Assembly (NCBI RefSeq): GCF_003438995.1
Contig: NZ_QSUN01000011.1
Coordinates: 1 to 64,000, forward strand
DNA length: 64,000 nt
DNA from: Bacteroides sp. OM05-12
GTDB lineage: Bacteria; Bacteroidota; Bacteroidia; Bacteroidales; Bacteroidaceae
Direction: 5' to 3'
The notes under the pieces were generated by a model, which searched no databases, was not told the DNA's origin, and worked only from the letters and a program-made list of their open reading frames with translations. Positions 34,032 to 44,100 of this stretch are shown one piece after another; within the stretch, counting starts at the first letter, position 1, and every line of letters begins with the position of its first letter. The position numbers were made by a program, and so were the translations under genes.

Positions 34032-37000
34032 ATGCAAAGAATGTCTAACAATTTGAAAAACATGCGCACCTTGCTTCTAATACTATTAGCAGCGATATCA
34101 TTAAACGTATCGGCGCAGACCATTACCCTCACAGGTAATGTGAAAGACAAAACAGGAGAACCGATTATCGGTGCATCTATTCTCGAGAAAGGCACAACGA
34201 ATGGTACCATTACTGATTTCGACGGAAATTTCACCTTAAAAGTTTCCGGTAAAGTTCCGGTTATTGTATCATATATCGGTATGAAAACACAGGAGTTCAA
34301 TGTAAAAGGTAAGACCAGAATCGATGTTACTTTAGAAGATGATACACAAAATCTGGATGAAGTGGTAGTTATCGGTTACGGTACGGCAAAAAAGAAAGAC
34401 TTAACAGGTTCCGTATCTACAATCAATAGCGAAGCGTTGAAAGATATACCGGTTGCCAATGTAGCGGAAGCTATAAGCGGTAAGATGGCCGGTGTACAAG
34501 TTACCACAACAGAAGGTTCACCTGATGCAGATGTTAAGATACGCGTTCGCGGTGGAGGTTCTATTACCGGCGACAATACACCTCTTTATATAGTAGACGG
34601 ATTCCCGGTAAATAGTATTTCCGATATTCCTTCTACTGACATCCAAGACATCGTTGTATTGAAAGATGCTTCTTCTACTGCAATTTATGGTGCCCGTGGT
34701 GCAAACGGTGTTATTCTCATCACGACCAAATCTCCGACAGAAGGTAAATTCTCCGTTTCTTATAATGGTTCTTACGGTTGGAAAAAACTTGCCGGCAAAT
34801 TAAATGTACTTTCTCCATACGAATTTGCTGCACATCAATATGAAGAAGCTGCTATCGCAAATAAAATCAGTGACCAATACGAACCATATTTTGGTAAGTT
34901 CCAAGATATGGATATCTACAATACCATAGAAGGAACAGATTGGGTGGATGAAGTATTCGGACGTACCGGATATACAATCAACAATAATGTCAGCATAAAC
35001 GGTGGTACTGATAAGATTAGCTATAATATAAGTTATAGCCGTGTAGATGATAAAGCTATCATGGCCGGTTCCGATTACACACGTAATGCATTAAGTGCAA
35101 AAATCAAAGCTAAACCGTTTAAATGGTTGAATCTGGATTTTTCTACACGCTATACAGATACCGATATCAATGGTGGTGGTGCAAATGATGTAAAAAGTGA
35201 AAAGTCGACTAACGACTCACGCCTAAAACATAGTGTTATCTACACTCCGATTGCCATGGGAAATGTTACAGCAGGAACCGATGACGAAGAAGAAGTAGGT
35301 TCATTATTCCCGCCAACAACAATGATTCGTGACACATACCGCTATAAAGACAACCAAATTTACAGTTATAATGGTGGGGTTACAATCAAACCGATAAAAG
35401 GATTATCCATACGTTCCGAATTAGGCTACGAAAACAGGCCCGGACTGGAAAACCGCTATTACGGTAAAAGCACTTATTATGCAAGACAAAACAGCTCTGT
35501 GCAGAATGAACCGGCTTTAACTGTTACTACAAAATATTTCAATCGTTTCCGTAACACCAATACAATCAACTATGATGCTACGTTCAAGAAAATCCATAAG
35601 TTGACTGTATTATTAGGTGAAGAGACAATGGCAACACGTAGTCGTACGGTTACGAATCAGATAGATGGCATATCCGATGCATTCTCACCTGAAGATGCAT
35701 TCAAATACACAGTAAACGGAAAATATTCGTCTTTCAATAATTATACAGACCCGGACGTTAAACTGTTATCTTTCTTCGGTCGTGCCAATTATGATTTGAT
35801 GGGACGTTATCTGTTAACAGCAACATTCCGTGCAGACGGTTCAAGCATATTTGCTCCGGGACAACGATGGGGATATTTCCCTTCAGTAGCAGTGGCATGG
35901 AGACTTTCTGACGAGAAATTCATGCAAGGGGCTTCCAAATGGTTATCAAACCTAAAACTACGTTTCAGCTATGGTACAGCAGGAAATAATAATATTGATT
36001 CTGATCAATACCGTTCTATGTATTCAGCAAAGAATACGGCTTATTTGGAACAAGGAACTTCTTACTGGACTACCGGAACTCAACTTTACAATCCAGATCT
36101 GAAATGGGAAACGACCTATACACGTAACCTTGGTATAGATTTCGGTTTTTGGAATAACCGCCTAAATGGTTCTATTGAGCTTTATTCCAATAATACCAAA
36201 GACTTGTTGATTGACTTCCCGGTTAATGGAACAGGATATAATACACAAGCTAGAAATATTGGCGAAACTTCTAATAAAGGTATTGAGTTCCAATTAAATG
36301 GCGTGATTGTCGATACAAAAGATTGGGGATTTGATATAAACTTTAATATCAGTAAGAATAAAGGTAAAGTTAAATCACTCGGTGGTTTGAAACAAATCAT
36401 TGCAGGTTCCACTTGGACCAGTACCATGTCTGATGATTACCGCGTATACGTAGGACAAGAAATCGGTTTGATGTACGGCTATGTAACGGAAGGCAGATAT
36501 AGCGTGGATGATTTTAATTGGGATGGAAGTAAATGGGTATTGGCAGGAGTCGTTACAGACGAAAAAGGAAATTATGTTTCCGGTCCGGCTGATAACAGCA
36601 GTATAACCGGAAAATCATGGGGACCGGGTGCTTTAAAGCTTAAAGATGTGAATAAAGATGGAAAGATTGACGCAAATGACCGTCAGGTTATCGGTCACGC
36701 CGCTCCTAAATTCACCGGTGGTTTCGGTATTAATCTCCGTTACAAGAACTTCGATTTGTCAAGTGCCTTTACATTTGTTTATGGAAATGATATCTATAAC
36801 GCAAATAAGATAGAATTCACCTCAAACAACAATAACTACAAATATCGTAACATGATTACAGATATGGCTTTAGGTAACCGTTGGACCAACATTGACTGGC
36901 AAACCGGAGCAGTAATTACAGATAAAGCTGCTTTAACAGCTGCAAATGCCAATACCTCTTTATGGTCTCCTTATAACCAATTCGTATTCCACTCATGGGC

Positions 37001-37256
37001 GGTAGAAGACGGTTCATTCTTGAGAATGAATAACCTGACTGTAGGTTACAGTTTACCTAAAGAATGGATAAAGAAAGTATTCATGCAACAATGCCGTGTA
37101 TACTTCACTGCAACCAACTTATTCTGCATCACTAGTTATTCTGGCTTTGATCCGGAAGTAGATACAAGAACAAAAACTCCTCTTACACCGGGAGTAGACT
37201 ATTCTGCATATCCGAAAAGCCGTACTTATAACTTTGGTATTAACTTAACTTTCTAA
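34032..37256 (+). CDS. SusC-like TonB-dependent oligosaccharide transporter
   Basis: A 1074-residue outer-membrane receptor of the SusC/RagA class. After the signal peptide (LLLILLAAISLNVSAQ) there is a CarboxypepD_reg-like domain (TLTGNVKDKTGEPIIGASI), the SusC signature DEVVVIGYGTAKKKDLTGSVS, a plug domain (IRVRGGGSITGDNTPLYIVDGFPV) and a long beta barrel ending YNFGINLTF. With SusD, encoded 19 bp downstream, it should import oligogalacturonides. Other possible starts are ATG 34041 and 34062; 34062 gives the more typical signal peptide. Confidence 0.95.
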   Translation: MQRMSNNLKNMRTLLLILLAAISLNVSAQTITLTGNVKDKTGEPIIGASILEKGTTNGTITDFDGNFTLKVSGKVPVIVSYIGMKTQEFNVKGKTRIDVTLEDDTQNLDEVVVIGYGTAKKKDLTGSVSTINSEALKDIPVANVAEAISGKMAGVQVTTTEGSPDADVKIRVRGGGSITGDNTPLYIVDGFPVNSISDIPSTDIQDIVVLKDASSTAIYGARGANGVILITTKSPTEGKFSVSYNGSYGWKKLAGKLNVLSPYEFAAHQYEEAAIANKISDQYEPYFGKFQDMDIYNTIEGTDWVDEVFGRTGYTINNNVSINGGTDKISYNISYSRVDDKAIMAGSDYTRNALSAKIKAKPFKWLNLDFSTRYTDTDINGGGANDVKSEKSTNDSRLKHSVIYTPIAMGNVTAGTDDEEEVGSLFPPTTMIRDTYRYKDNQIYSYNGGVTIKPIKGLSIRSELGYENRPGLENRYYGKSTYYARQNSSVQNEPALTVTTKYFNRFRNTNTINYDATFKKIHKLTVLLGEETMATRSRTVTNQIDGISDAFSPEDAFKYTVNGKYSSFNNYTDPDVKLLSFFGRANYDLMGRYLLTATFRADGSSIFAPGQRWGYFPSVAVAWRLSDEKFMQGASKWLSNLKLRFSYGTAGNNNIDSDQYRSMYSAKNTAYLEQGTSYWTTGTQLYNPDLKWETTYTRNLGIDFGFWNNRLNGSIELYSNNTKDLLIDFPVNGTGYNTQARNIGETSNKGIEFQLNGVIVDTKDWGFDINFNISKNKGKVKSLGGLKQIIAGSTWTSTMSDDYRVYVGQEIGLMYGYVTEGRYSVDDFNWDGSKWVLAGVVTDEKGNYVSGPADNSSITGKSWGPGALKLKDVNKDGKIDANDRQVIGHAAPKFTGGFGINLRYKNFDLSSAFTFVYGNDIYNANKIEFTSNNNNYKYRNMITDMALGNRWTNIDWQTGAVITDKAALTAANANTSLWSPYNQFVFHSWAVEDGSFLRMNNLTVGYSLPKEWIKKVFMQQCRVYFTATNLFCITSYSGFDPEVDTRTKTPLTPGVDYSAYPKSRTYNFGINLTF

Positions 37257-37275
37257 CAATAATAAAGTAAATAAA

Positions 37276-39126
37276 ATGAAGAATCTATTTTATATATTAG
37301 TTGCCGGATTACTACTTCTAAATACATCTTGCGATGACTATTTGGATTCCGGTGCCAGTTCTTCCAAATCAGACGAAGAATTATACAGTGACCCGAACCT
37401 GACGGAAGGTGCTGTGATGGGTATCTACAACCTGATGACAGAGAATCGTTCTTATCGTAACCGTATGATTTGTTATATGGGTGTAAATACAGATATCGAA
37501 ACCCATTCGAACTCAAAAGATGCAGCCGGAAAAACCGACCGTACAGCATTGGCTACTTACCAACAAACATCAAGTATGACTGATGGATTCAATGACTCCA
37601 ACAGTTCAGACCCATGGAGCCGTATGTATGCCATCGTTGAACAGGCTAATTTAGTTATTAAAGGAATCCAAGACTTTGGAAATCCGACAAAAGAAAATCA
37701 AATGGGAACCTTACTTGCCGAAGCATTGACTCTTCGTGCTATGGTCTACAATGATTTAATCAAATACTGGGGAGATGTTCCCGCACGTTTTGAGCCGGTA
37801 TCTGCTGATAATGTTTACATGAAGAAAAGTGACCGTAATAGTATCTATAACCGGATTCTTGATGACTTGAAAACAGCCGAAGAATTTTTACCATACAGCA
37901 AAACACAGTATTCAAACACACAACGTGTATCCACGACCTTTATTAAAGGACTCCGTGCAAGAATAGCTTTAATGGCGGCAGGTTACCAAATGAAAGTGTC
38001 TGAAGATTATCAGACTATTAATACACATTACAGAGTGGATGCAGCACGCAGAACGGAATTATATACAATCGCACGCGACGAATGTAAAGACATCATTGCT
38101 CAAGATCCACGTACATTAGGTAATTATGAAGATGTATTCAAAAGAATATGTGAACGCAACTTTGCATCAGGAAGCGAAATCATTTTCCAAATGCCATTTA
38201 GTTCCAGTCGTGGTGAATACGTCAGTTATCTCGGCCTTCGCAGAGAATATGAAAAGTTATCCGGAGATAAATACAGCAGCATTACCGTTAAAGGTGAAAT
38301 CAGCGTAGTACCATCATTCTTTTATGATTTCCAAACCGGTGACACTCGCCGTGATGTAACAGCAGCTCCATACAAATGGGTTGACGATGTGCAAACATTA
38401 ACAAGCGTCAACAAATTCTATCTGGCAAAGTTCCGTGCCGAGTGGATGAAAGACAATTTCCTTAGCAGTAATGATGATGGTATCGCACACTGTGTACTCC
38501 GCTATGCAGACATTCTTCTGATGGCTGCCGAAGCTATCAATGAACTGGAATCCGCTCCTACTACTGAAGCTATCGGATATTTGGAAGCTATACGTAAAAG
38601 AGCATTCTCCGATAATGAAGCACACATGAACTATTGCGGTGATTATACCACAAAAGAAGGTTTCTTGAATGCAATTGTAAACGAGCGTGCATTTGAATTC
38701 TGTGGTGAAAATATTCGTAAATGGGATTTAATGCGTTGGGGAGCATTAAAGAGCAAGATGGATGAAGCTAAAGCCAATCTAAGTGACCTCCGTGAACAAA
38801 GCGGTGCTTATTCCGGAGTTCCGGCTGACGTTTATTACAAATTAAATGCAGATAATCAAACTTTAGAGATTTGGGGATTAAACCGAGGAGAAGATACTCC
38901 AAGAAATACAGATGAAGATAAAGCCGAAGGTTGGAAAAAGAAATCATGGCTTACAGCTACTGACAGTAGTACAGGTAAATTATTACTTGATGAAGATGCT
39001 TACGTAAACAAAGCCCTTTATCAATGTGAAGATCCTGATGAGCGTCAATTACTACCGATCATGGATGTGGTAATCAGCAACAGCCAGGGAGCATTATCTA
39101 ACTACGGATATTTATCCGCTTATTAA
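37276..39126 (+). CDS. SusD-like surface glycan-binding lipoprotein
   Basis: A 616-residue RagB/SusD protein. Lipobox LLLNTSC, then DDYLD, an acidic start consistent with the Bacteroides surface-export signal. SusD helical/TPR regions are visible: DPWSRMYAIVEQANLVI, LRAMVYNDLIKYWGDVPA, VLRYADILLMAAEAINEL and NERAFEFCGENIRKWDLMRWG near the C terminus. It should cap the SusC pore and bind pectin fragments. Confidence 0.95.
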   Translation: MKNLFYILVAGLLLLNTSCDDYLDSGASSSKSDEELYSDPNLTEGAVMGIYNLMTENRSYRNRMICYMGVNTDIETHSNSKDAAGKTDRTALATYQQTSSMTDGFNDSNSSDPWSRMYAIVEQANLVIKGIQDFGNPTKENQMGTLLAEALTLRAMVYNDLIKYWGDVPARFEPVSADNVYMKKSDRNSIYNRILDDLKTAEEFLPYSKTQYSNTQRVSTTFIKGLRARIALMAAGYQMKVSEDYQTINTHYRVDAARRTELYTIARDECKDIIAQDPRTLGNYEDVFKRICERNFASGSEIIFQMPFSSSRGEYVSYLGLRREYEKLSGDKYSSITVKGEISVVPSFFYDFQTGDTRRDVTAAPYKWVDDVQTLTSVNKFYLAKFRAEWMKDNFLSSNDDGIAHCVLRYADILLMAAEAINELESAPTTEAIGYLEAIRKRAFSDNEAHMNYCGDYTTKEGFLNAIVNERAFEFCGENIRKWDLMRWGALKSKMDEAKANLSDLREQSGAYSGVPADVYYKLNADNQTLEIWGLNRGEDTPRNTDEDKAEGWKKKSWLTATDSSTGKLLLDEDAYVNKALYQCEDPDERQLLPIMDVVISNSQGALSNYGYLSAY

Positions 39127-39160
39127 TTTATAATTAAGAACATTTGTAAAAAGATATATT

Positions 39161-40798
39161 ATGCAAATAAAAAAATATTTTTTAGGATTTATTGCGGCAA
39201 CGGCATTACTCGTTGCCTGCAATGATGACGAGGATATGACGCAATCACGCATTTTCCGTCCTATTGAAATCACTGTTGACAACACAGGAGACGGTTATGT
39301 AGATTTCTCTTGGTATCCAAGTAAGAATGCATCCTCTTATGAAGTACAAATCTCTGAAGATGAAACTTTCTCTGAAGGTAAAACTAATACTTACAGTGAT
39401 TTAAAAGAAACCACACTCCATGTAACAGACGGAGTAGCAATCAACAGTACCGATCTCGACTCTCTTTATGTACGTATCCGTGCATTCAGTGCATTGCAAG
39501 GTGTGGGTGATTCCGAATGGTTAGAAGCAATGAAATTCGCTCCTTACCGTGAAAACATCTTCTCTACATCCAATAACACTTTCAAAAAAGAATATGTTAA
39601 TAATACTAGTGTCATTGTACGCTGGAAAGAAGGAATAACCGATGTAGACCAACTGATTTTAAGAAACGCAGACGGCTCAATCAAAGATGAACACCTGCTT
39701 ACACCGGAAGAAATAGATGCACGTTCCTATACATTCGAAGGACTAACGCCTTCTACCGTTTATTCCGTATCTATTTATAATGAAGGCAAACGTAGAGGTA
39801 AAGTAGTATTTACAACCCGCAGTGCAAACGAAGTCATCGTAACCGGCGTTGATGAATTACTCGCACAGTTAAAAGCTGTAGAACCGGGATGGGTGATCCG
39901 TGTAAAAGCACTTTCCGAAGGAGCTCCTTATGAATTCTCTTCTGCACTTAATATCACAAAATCCGTAACTATCGAATCAGCATCAGATGCTCCGACTCAA
40001 TTCTATCTTCCGGACGGAGTAAATCTTCGCGGAACTCTTGGAAAGGTTTCATTCAATGATTTAATCATCACAGGAGATGGTGCTTCCGGAGAGAATACAT
40101 TTAATTTGGCAAAAGCCGGAAATGATGCGGAAAGTGTAGCTTTCGCAAGTATCGATTCACTTGTTATCAGCGGATGTGAGATTTCTAACTACAATAAAGC
40201 ATTAATCTGCTATGGTCCGGATGATACCTCTTGTAATGTATTCATAGATAATAGTATTGTTCATGACATCAGTGCCGGTAAGAGCGCACAGGTTATTGAT
40301 TTACGTAACGTTACCGTTACAAATATGAAGATTACGAATAGTACCTTCTACAATATGGAAAGAGCGTTTATCCGTGTGGCAAAGAACGAAAACAGTCAAA
40401 ACTTTGAATTGAGCAACTGTACATTCTACAATACCAATGCTTCCAGCCAGTCATTCATCGATTTCAATAACGGCAGTAAGGGTACTTACCTTATTACAAA
40501 CAACATCTTCTCCAATATTACAGGTAAAGGATGGACAATGCCTCAAGATAAAGATGCTGACGGGAAAGCTACACCGGCTAGCGGTTCAACATTGGAATAC
40601 AGTTATAACTGTATATTCAATGTAAACTTCACCAGTAACGCTACTGCACAGTGGCATGTTGAAGAAGGTAACCGTCTGAATACCGATCCGATGTTTGCAG
40701 CACCTGAAACCGGTGACTTCACATTAAGCAGCAGTTCACCATGCTTATCAGGAGGTAAACGCGGAAGTATTATGGGCGACCCAAGATGGAAAAAATAA
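39161..40798 (+). CDS. Surface lipoprotein with Fn3-like and DUF5123/beta-helix regions
   Basis: A 545-residue protein with lipobox LLVAC followed by NDDEDMT, an acidic stretch typical of surface-exposed Bacteroides lipoproteins. Residues ~30-225 look like two fibronectin III-type domains (VDFSWYPSKNASSYEVQISED, TSVIVRWKEGITDVDQLIL). Residues ~230-545 form a right-handed beta helix ending SGGKRGSIMGDPRWKK, the DUF4957/DUF5123 ending found in pectin loci. In the SusCD operon it fills the slot of a surface glycan-binding protein; lyase activity is not excluded. Confidence 0.8.
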   Translation: MQIKKYFLGFIAATALLVACNDDEDMTQSRIFRPIEITVDNTGDGYVDFSWYPSKNASSYEVQISEDETFSEGKTNTYSDLKETTLHVTDGVAINSTDLDSLYVRIRAFSALQGVGDSEWLEAMKFAPYRENIFSTSNNTFKKEYVNNTSVIVRWKEGITDVDQLILRNADGSIKDEHLLTPEEIDARSYTFEGLTPSTVYSVSIYNEGKRRGKVVFTTRSANEVIVTGVDELLAQLKAVEPGWVIRVKALSEGAPYEFSSALNITKSVTIESASDAPTQFYLPDGVNLRGTLGKVSFNDLIITGDGASGENTFNLAKAGNDAESVAFASIDSLVISGCEISNYNKALICYGPDDTSCNVFIDNSIVHDISAGKSAQVIDLRNVTVTNMKITNSTFYNMERAFIRVAKNENSQNFELSNCTFYNTNASSQSFIDFNNGSKGTYLITNNIFSNITGKGWTMPQDKDADGKATPASGSTLEYSYNCIFNVNFTSNATAQWHVEEGNRLNTDPMFAAPETGDFTLSSSSPCLSGGKRGSIMGDPRWKK

Positions 40799-40831
40799 CT
40801 TGATTTATTGAATTAAGAGTATCACTTTTTC

Positions 40832-40871
40832 AAAGAGTCGTTTTCTCATCATAGAGAAAGCGGCTCTTTTT
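40832..40871 (+). terminator. Rho-independent terminator of the susCD operon
   Basis: AAAGAGTCGTTTTCTC pairs with GAGAAAGCGGCTCTTT (two G-U) around ATCATA, followed by a T run. Confidence 0.92.
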
Positions 40872-40888
40872 ATTTTAGTCCTCCGTAC

Positions 40889-40983
40889 CTCCTATTCGTT
40901 CAGCCATGGCAAGCCTTGCGTTTCACTATGGAAAGCCTGTCGTTTGCCCATGCTCATCCTTCCGTTCAAGCAAGGGCAAACGC
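40889..40983. repeat. 22-bp-periodic intergenic array, third copy
   Basis: Units start at 40889, 40911, 40933 and 40955 with shared core CCTnnCGTTynnCCATGG, e.g. AAGCCTTGCGTTTCACTATG and AAGCCTGTCGTTTGCCCATG. The core is close to that at 11144-11187. GCGTTT at 40918 and AAACGC at 40978 form short inverted ends. Confidence 0.75.
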
Positions 40984-41072
40984 ATCATCCATATAGAAGT
41001 TCATATCACTTGATTATTTAGTTTATCACTGAAATAATTGGTCCTATACTTCCTGCTTTACTATATTTTATG

Positions 41073-41080
41073 TATTTTTG
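41073..41080 (+). promoter_or_regulatory. -7 box for the HTCS regulator
   Basis: TATTTTTG matches TAnnTTTG, 26 bp before the ATG at 41107. No convincing -33 element. Confidence 0.45.
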
Positions 41081-41106
41081 AATGCTAATAATAACTTAAA
41101 AGGACC

Positions 41107-44100
41107 ATGATGAAACACAGATTATTTATAGTTCTTGCTTTATTGATAAGTATATCCGCATCCGCACAATTAAAATGTTCTTTCAGGCATTATTCTTCCG
41201 AGGATGGTCTATCGCAAAACACTGTAATGAGTATAATGCAAGACCATAAAGGATTAATATGGCTGGCCACTTGGGACGGTATCAATAAATTCGACGGCTA
41301 TAATTTTAAAACCTATAAGGCTCGTCAGGGCAACTTTATCAGTCTGACCAACAACCGTGTGGACTTTATAAAAGAAGATAAATACGGTTATCTTTGGGTT
41401 CTGACTTACGATAACCGTGCACACAGATTTGATCCCAGTACGGAAACGTTTGAACAGGTTCCTTCTTCCGGTGAGGGCAGCAACATTAACATACAGTCAA
41501 TCGAAGTGATGCCTCAAGGTAGTGTTTGGCTACTGACCGAAAATGATGGTGCAATCCGTGCTACGACAGATGAAAAGACGCATGAACTGTCCACAGAAAT
41601 CTATTCTTTAAAGTCCGGTCTGTTCCCATGCCAAAAAGTTATTAAGGCTTGTGCCGACAAATCCGGTAACGAATGGTTGCTTACAGACAATGGTCTGGCT
41701 TTAATAAAGCCGGATAGTAATATTCCTGTTTCTTATTTCGTTGAAACGAAAGAGACTGGTTCGGACAGGAAACAATATTTCTACTCCTTCCAAGAACACG
41801 GAAATGAAATCTTTTTTGGCTCGGATAAAGGACGATTGTGGCGTTATCAAAAAGACGGAAGCAGATTCCAACTATTAGAACTACCGGTAAAAGCCAATAT
41901 CATAGAAATAAACACCCTTTCAAAAGATGAGATTGTAGCAACAACGCGTACCGAAGGGTTTTACGTATACAACTTGAAAACTCAAAAAATAACTCCATAT
42001 ACAAAAGAATCAAACCCTGAATTATCCGGCATTAAAATAATGTCTACCTATGTAGATAAGCATCATGAATTATGGTTTGAACTTAATAAACGCGGAGAAG
42101 TATGTCATTTCAATCCGTTTACCAAGAACTTAAAACGGGAAATACTCGTCACAGAACCCGGAAATGCGGCACGTTCGGAACCTGCATTCCATATACATGA
42201 AGACGTAAACGACAGATTATGGGTACATCCCTATGGTGGAGGACTGTCTTATTTCGACAGAGAAAAGAATACATTGATACCGTTCTATAATAAACCGGGA
42301 TCACCTGATTGGAAGTTCTCTAATAAATTACATTCCATCATGTCCGATCGTCAGGGCAACTTATGGCTATGCTCCCACTCTAAAGGATTGGAAAAAGTAA
42401 CCTTTACTAATAATGAGTTTAATTTAGATACGCCATATCCACATGACTATGAATCGCTTAGCAATGAGGTGCGTGCATTGCTTAAAGATAAGGATGGAAA
42501 CTTATGGGTTAGCGTAAAAGAAGGTATTGTCCGATTCTATAATCCCCAAAACATTTATATGGGATATCTGACCGAAAATGGTACCATATCTCAAAAAGGA
42601 GCACCAATGACAGGAGTTGTTTATTGCTTCTTCCAAGATTCCAAAGGTATCTTATGGATTGCGACTAAAGGGGATGGACTGGTACGTGCTCAAAAAAGTG
42701 GTGACAATTATATACTTACCCGTTATAAATATAATGCAGATGACATATACAGTTTAAGCCACAATGATGTCTATTCCGTCTTTGAAGACCATAAGGGACG
42801 TATCTGGATAGCAACTTTCGGAGGTGGCTTGAACTATATAGACAATCATAATGAAAAAATCACCTTTATCAATCATCGTAATAACCTAAAAGGATATCCA
42901 ATAGACCGTTGCCATCGCGTACGCCATATTACAACCGATAAATCCGGTAATATTTGGGTAGGAACAACAACCGGAGCACTTTGTTTCAATGAAAACTTCA
43001 AGAATGCGGAAGATGTTGTATTTCATCATTACTCCCGCGTTCCAAGCAATACAAATAGTTTGAGTAATAATGATGTGCATTGGATTATCTCTACCCAAAA
43101 TAAAGATTTATATTTGGCTACTTTCGGTGGAGGATTGAATAAATTAACTTCCATAAATGAAAAAGGCGAAGCCATATTCAAATCATATACAGTAAAAGAC
43201 GGCGCTCCTTCTGACGTAATGCTTTCTATTCAGGAAGATAATCACGGACAACTCTGGATTAGCACTGAAAACGGACTAAGCAAGTTCGTTCCCTCTACTG
43301 AAAAATTTGAGAATTATGATGAAGGCCGTTTCGACCTCAGTACCCGTTTCAATGAAGGGGCTTCGGCCAAATCACGTGATAATAAGCTTTACTTCGGAAC
43401 AAGCAACGGAGTGCTTAGCTTTATTCCCGATTCCGTTCGAAAAAGTACCTATGTCCCTACCCTGATATTCTCTAAATTGTCCATAGCCAATGTGGAAGTA
43501 GTGCCTGGAGAGGATGGCTCCATTCTGAAAAAAGGATTGGACGATACAAACAAGCTGATTCTTTCCCATAAAGAAAATATCTTTACTATACAATATGCAG
43601 CATTGGATATGGTAAAACCGGAAAACATCAAATATGCTTATTTTCTGGAAGGATTCGACGAGGACTGGAACTATGTAGACAAGCAGCGTACAGCCACATA
43701 CACCAACTTACCTAAAGGGAATTATACCCTCAAAGCCAAATCCACAAACAGCGAAGGTGTATGGGTAGAAAACGAACGTACACTGCATATAACCGTACTT
43801 CCTTCTTTCTGGGAAACACCACTTGCATTTTTGCTTTATGTGCTCTTTATCATAATAATAATCTTAATCACAGTATATATCTTATTTACTATATATCGTC
43901 TAAAGCATGAAGTTTCTGTAGAGCAGCAAGTTTCAGACATAAAACTACGCTTCTTTACCAATATATCTCATGAACTTCGTACCCCTCTTACACTTATCGC
44001 AGGTCCGGTAGAATATGTTTTAAAGAATACAAGGCTTCCGGAAGATGCCCGCGAACAGCTTCAGATAGTGGAACGCAATACAGATCGCATGCTGCGGTTA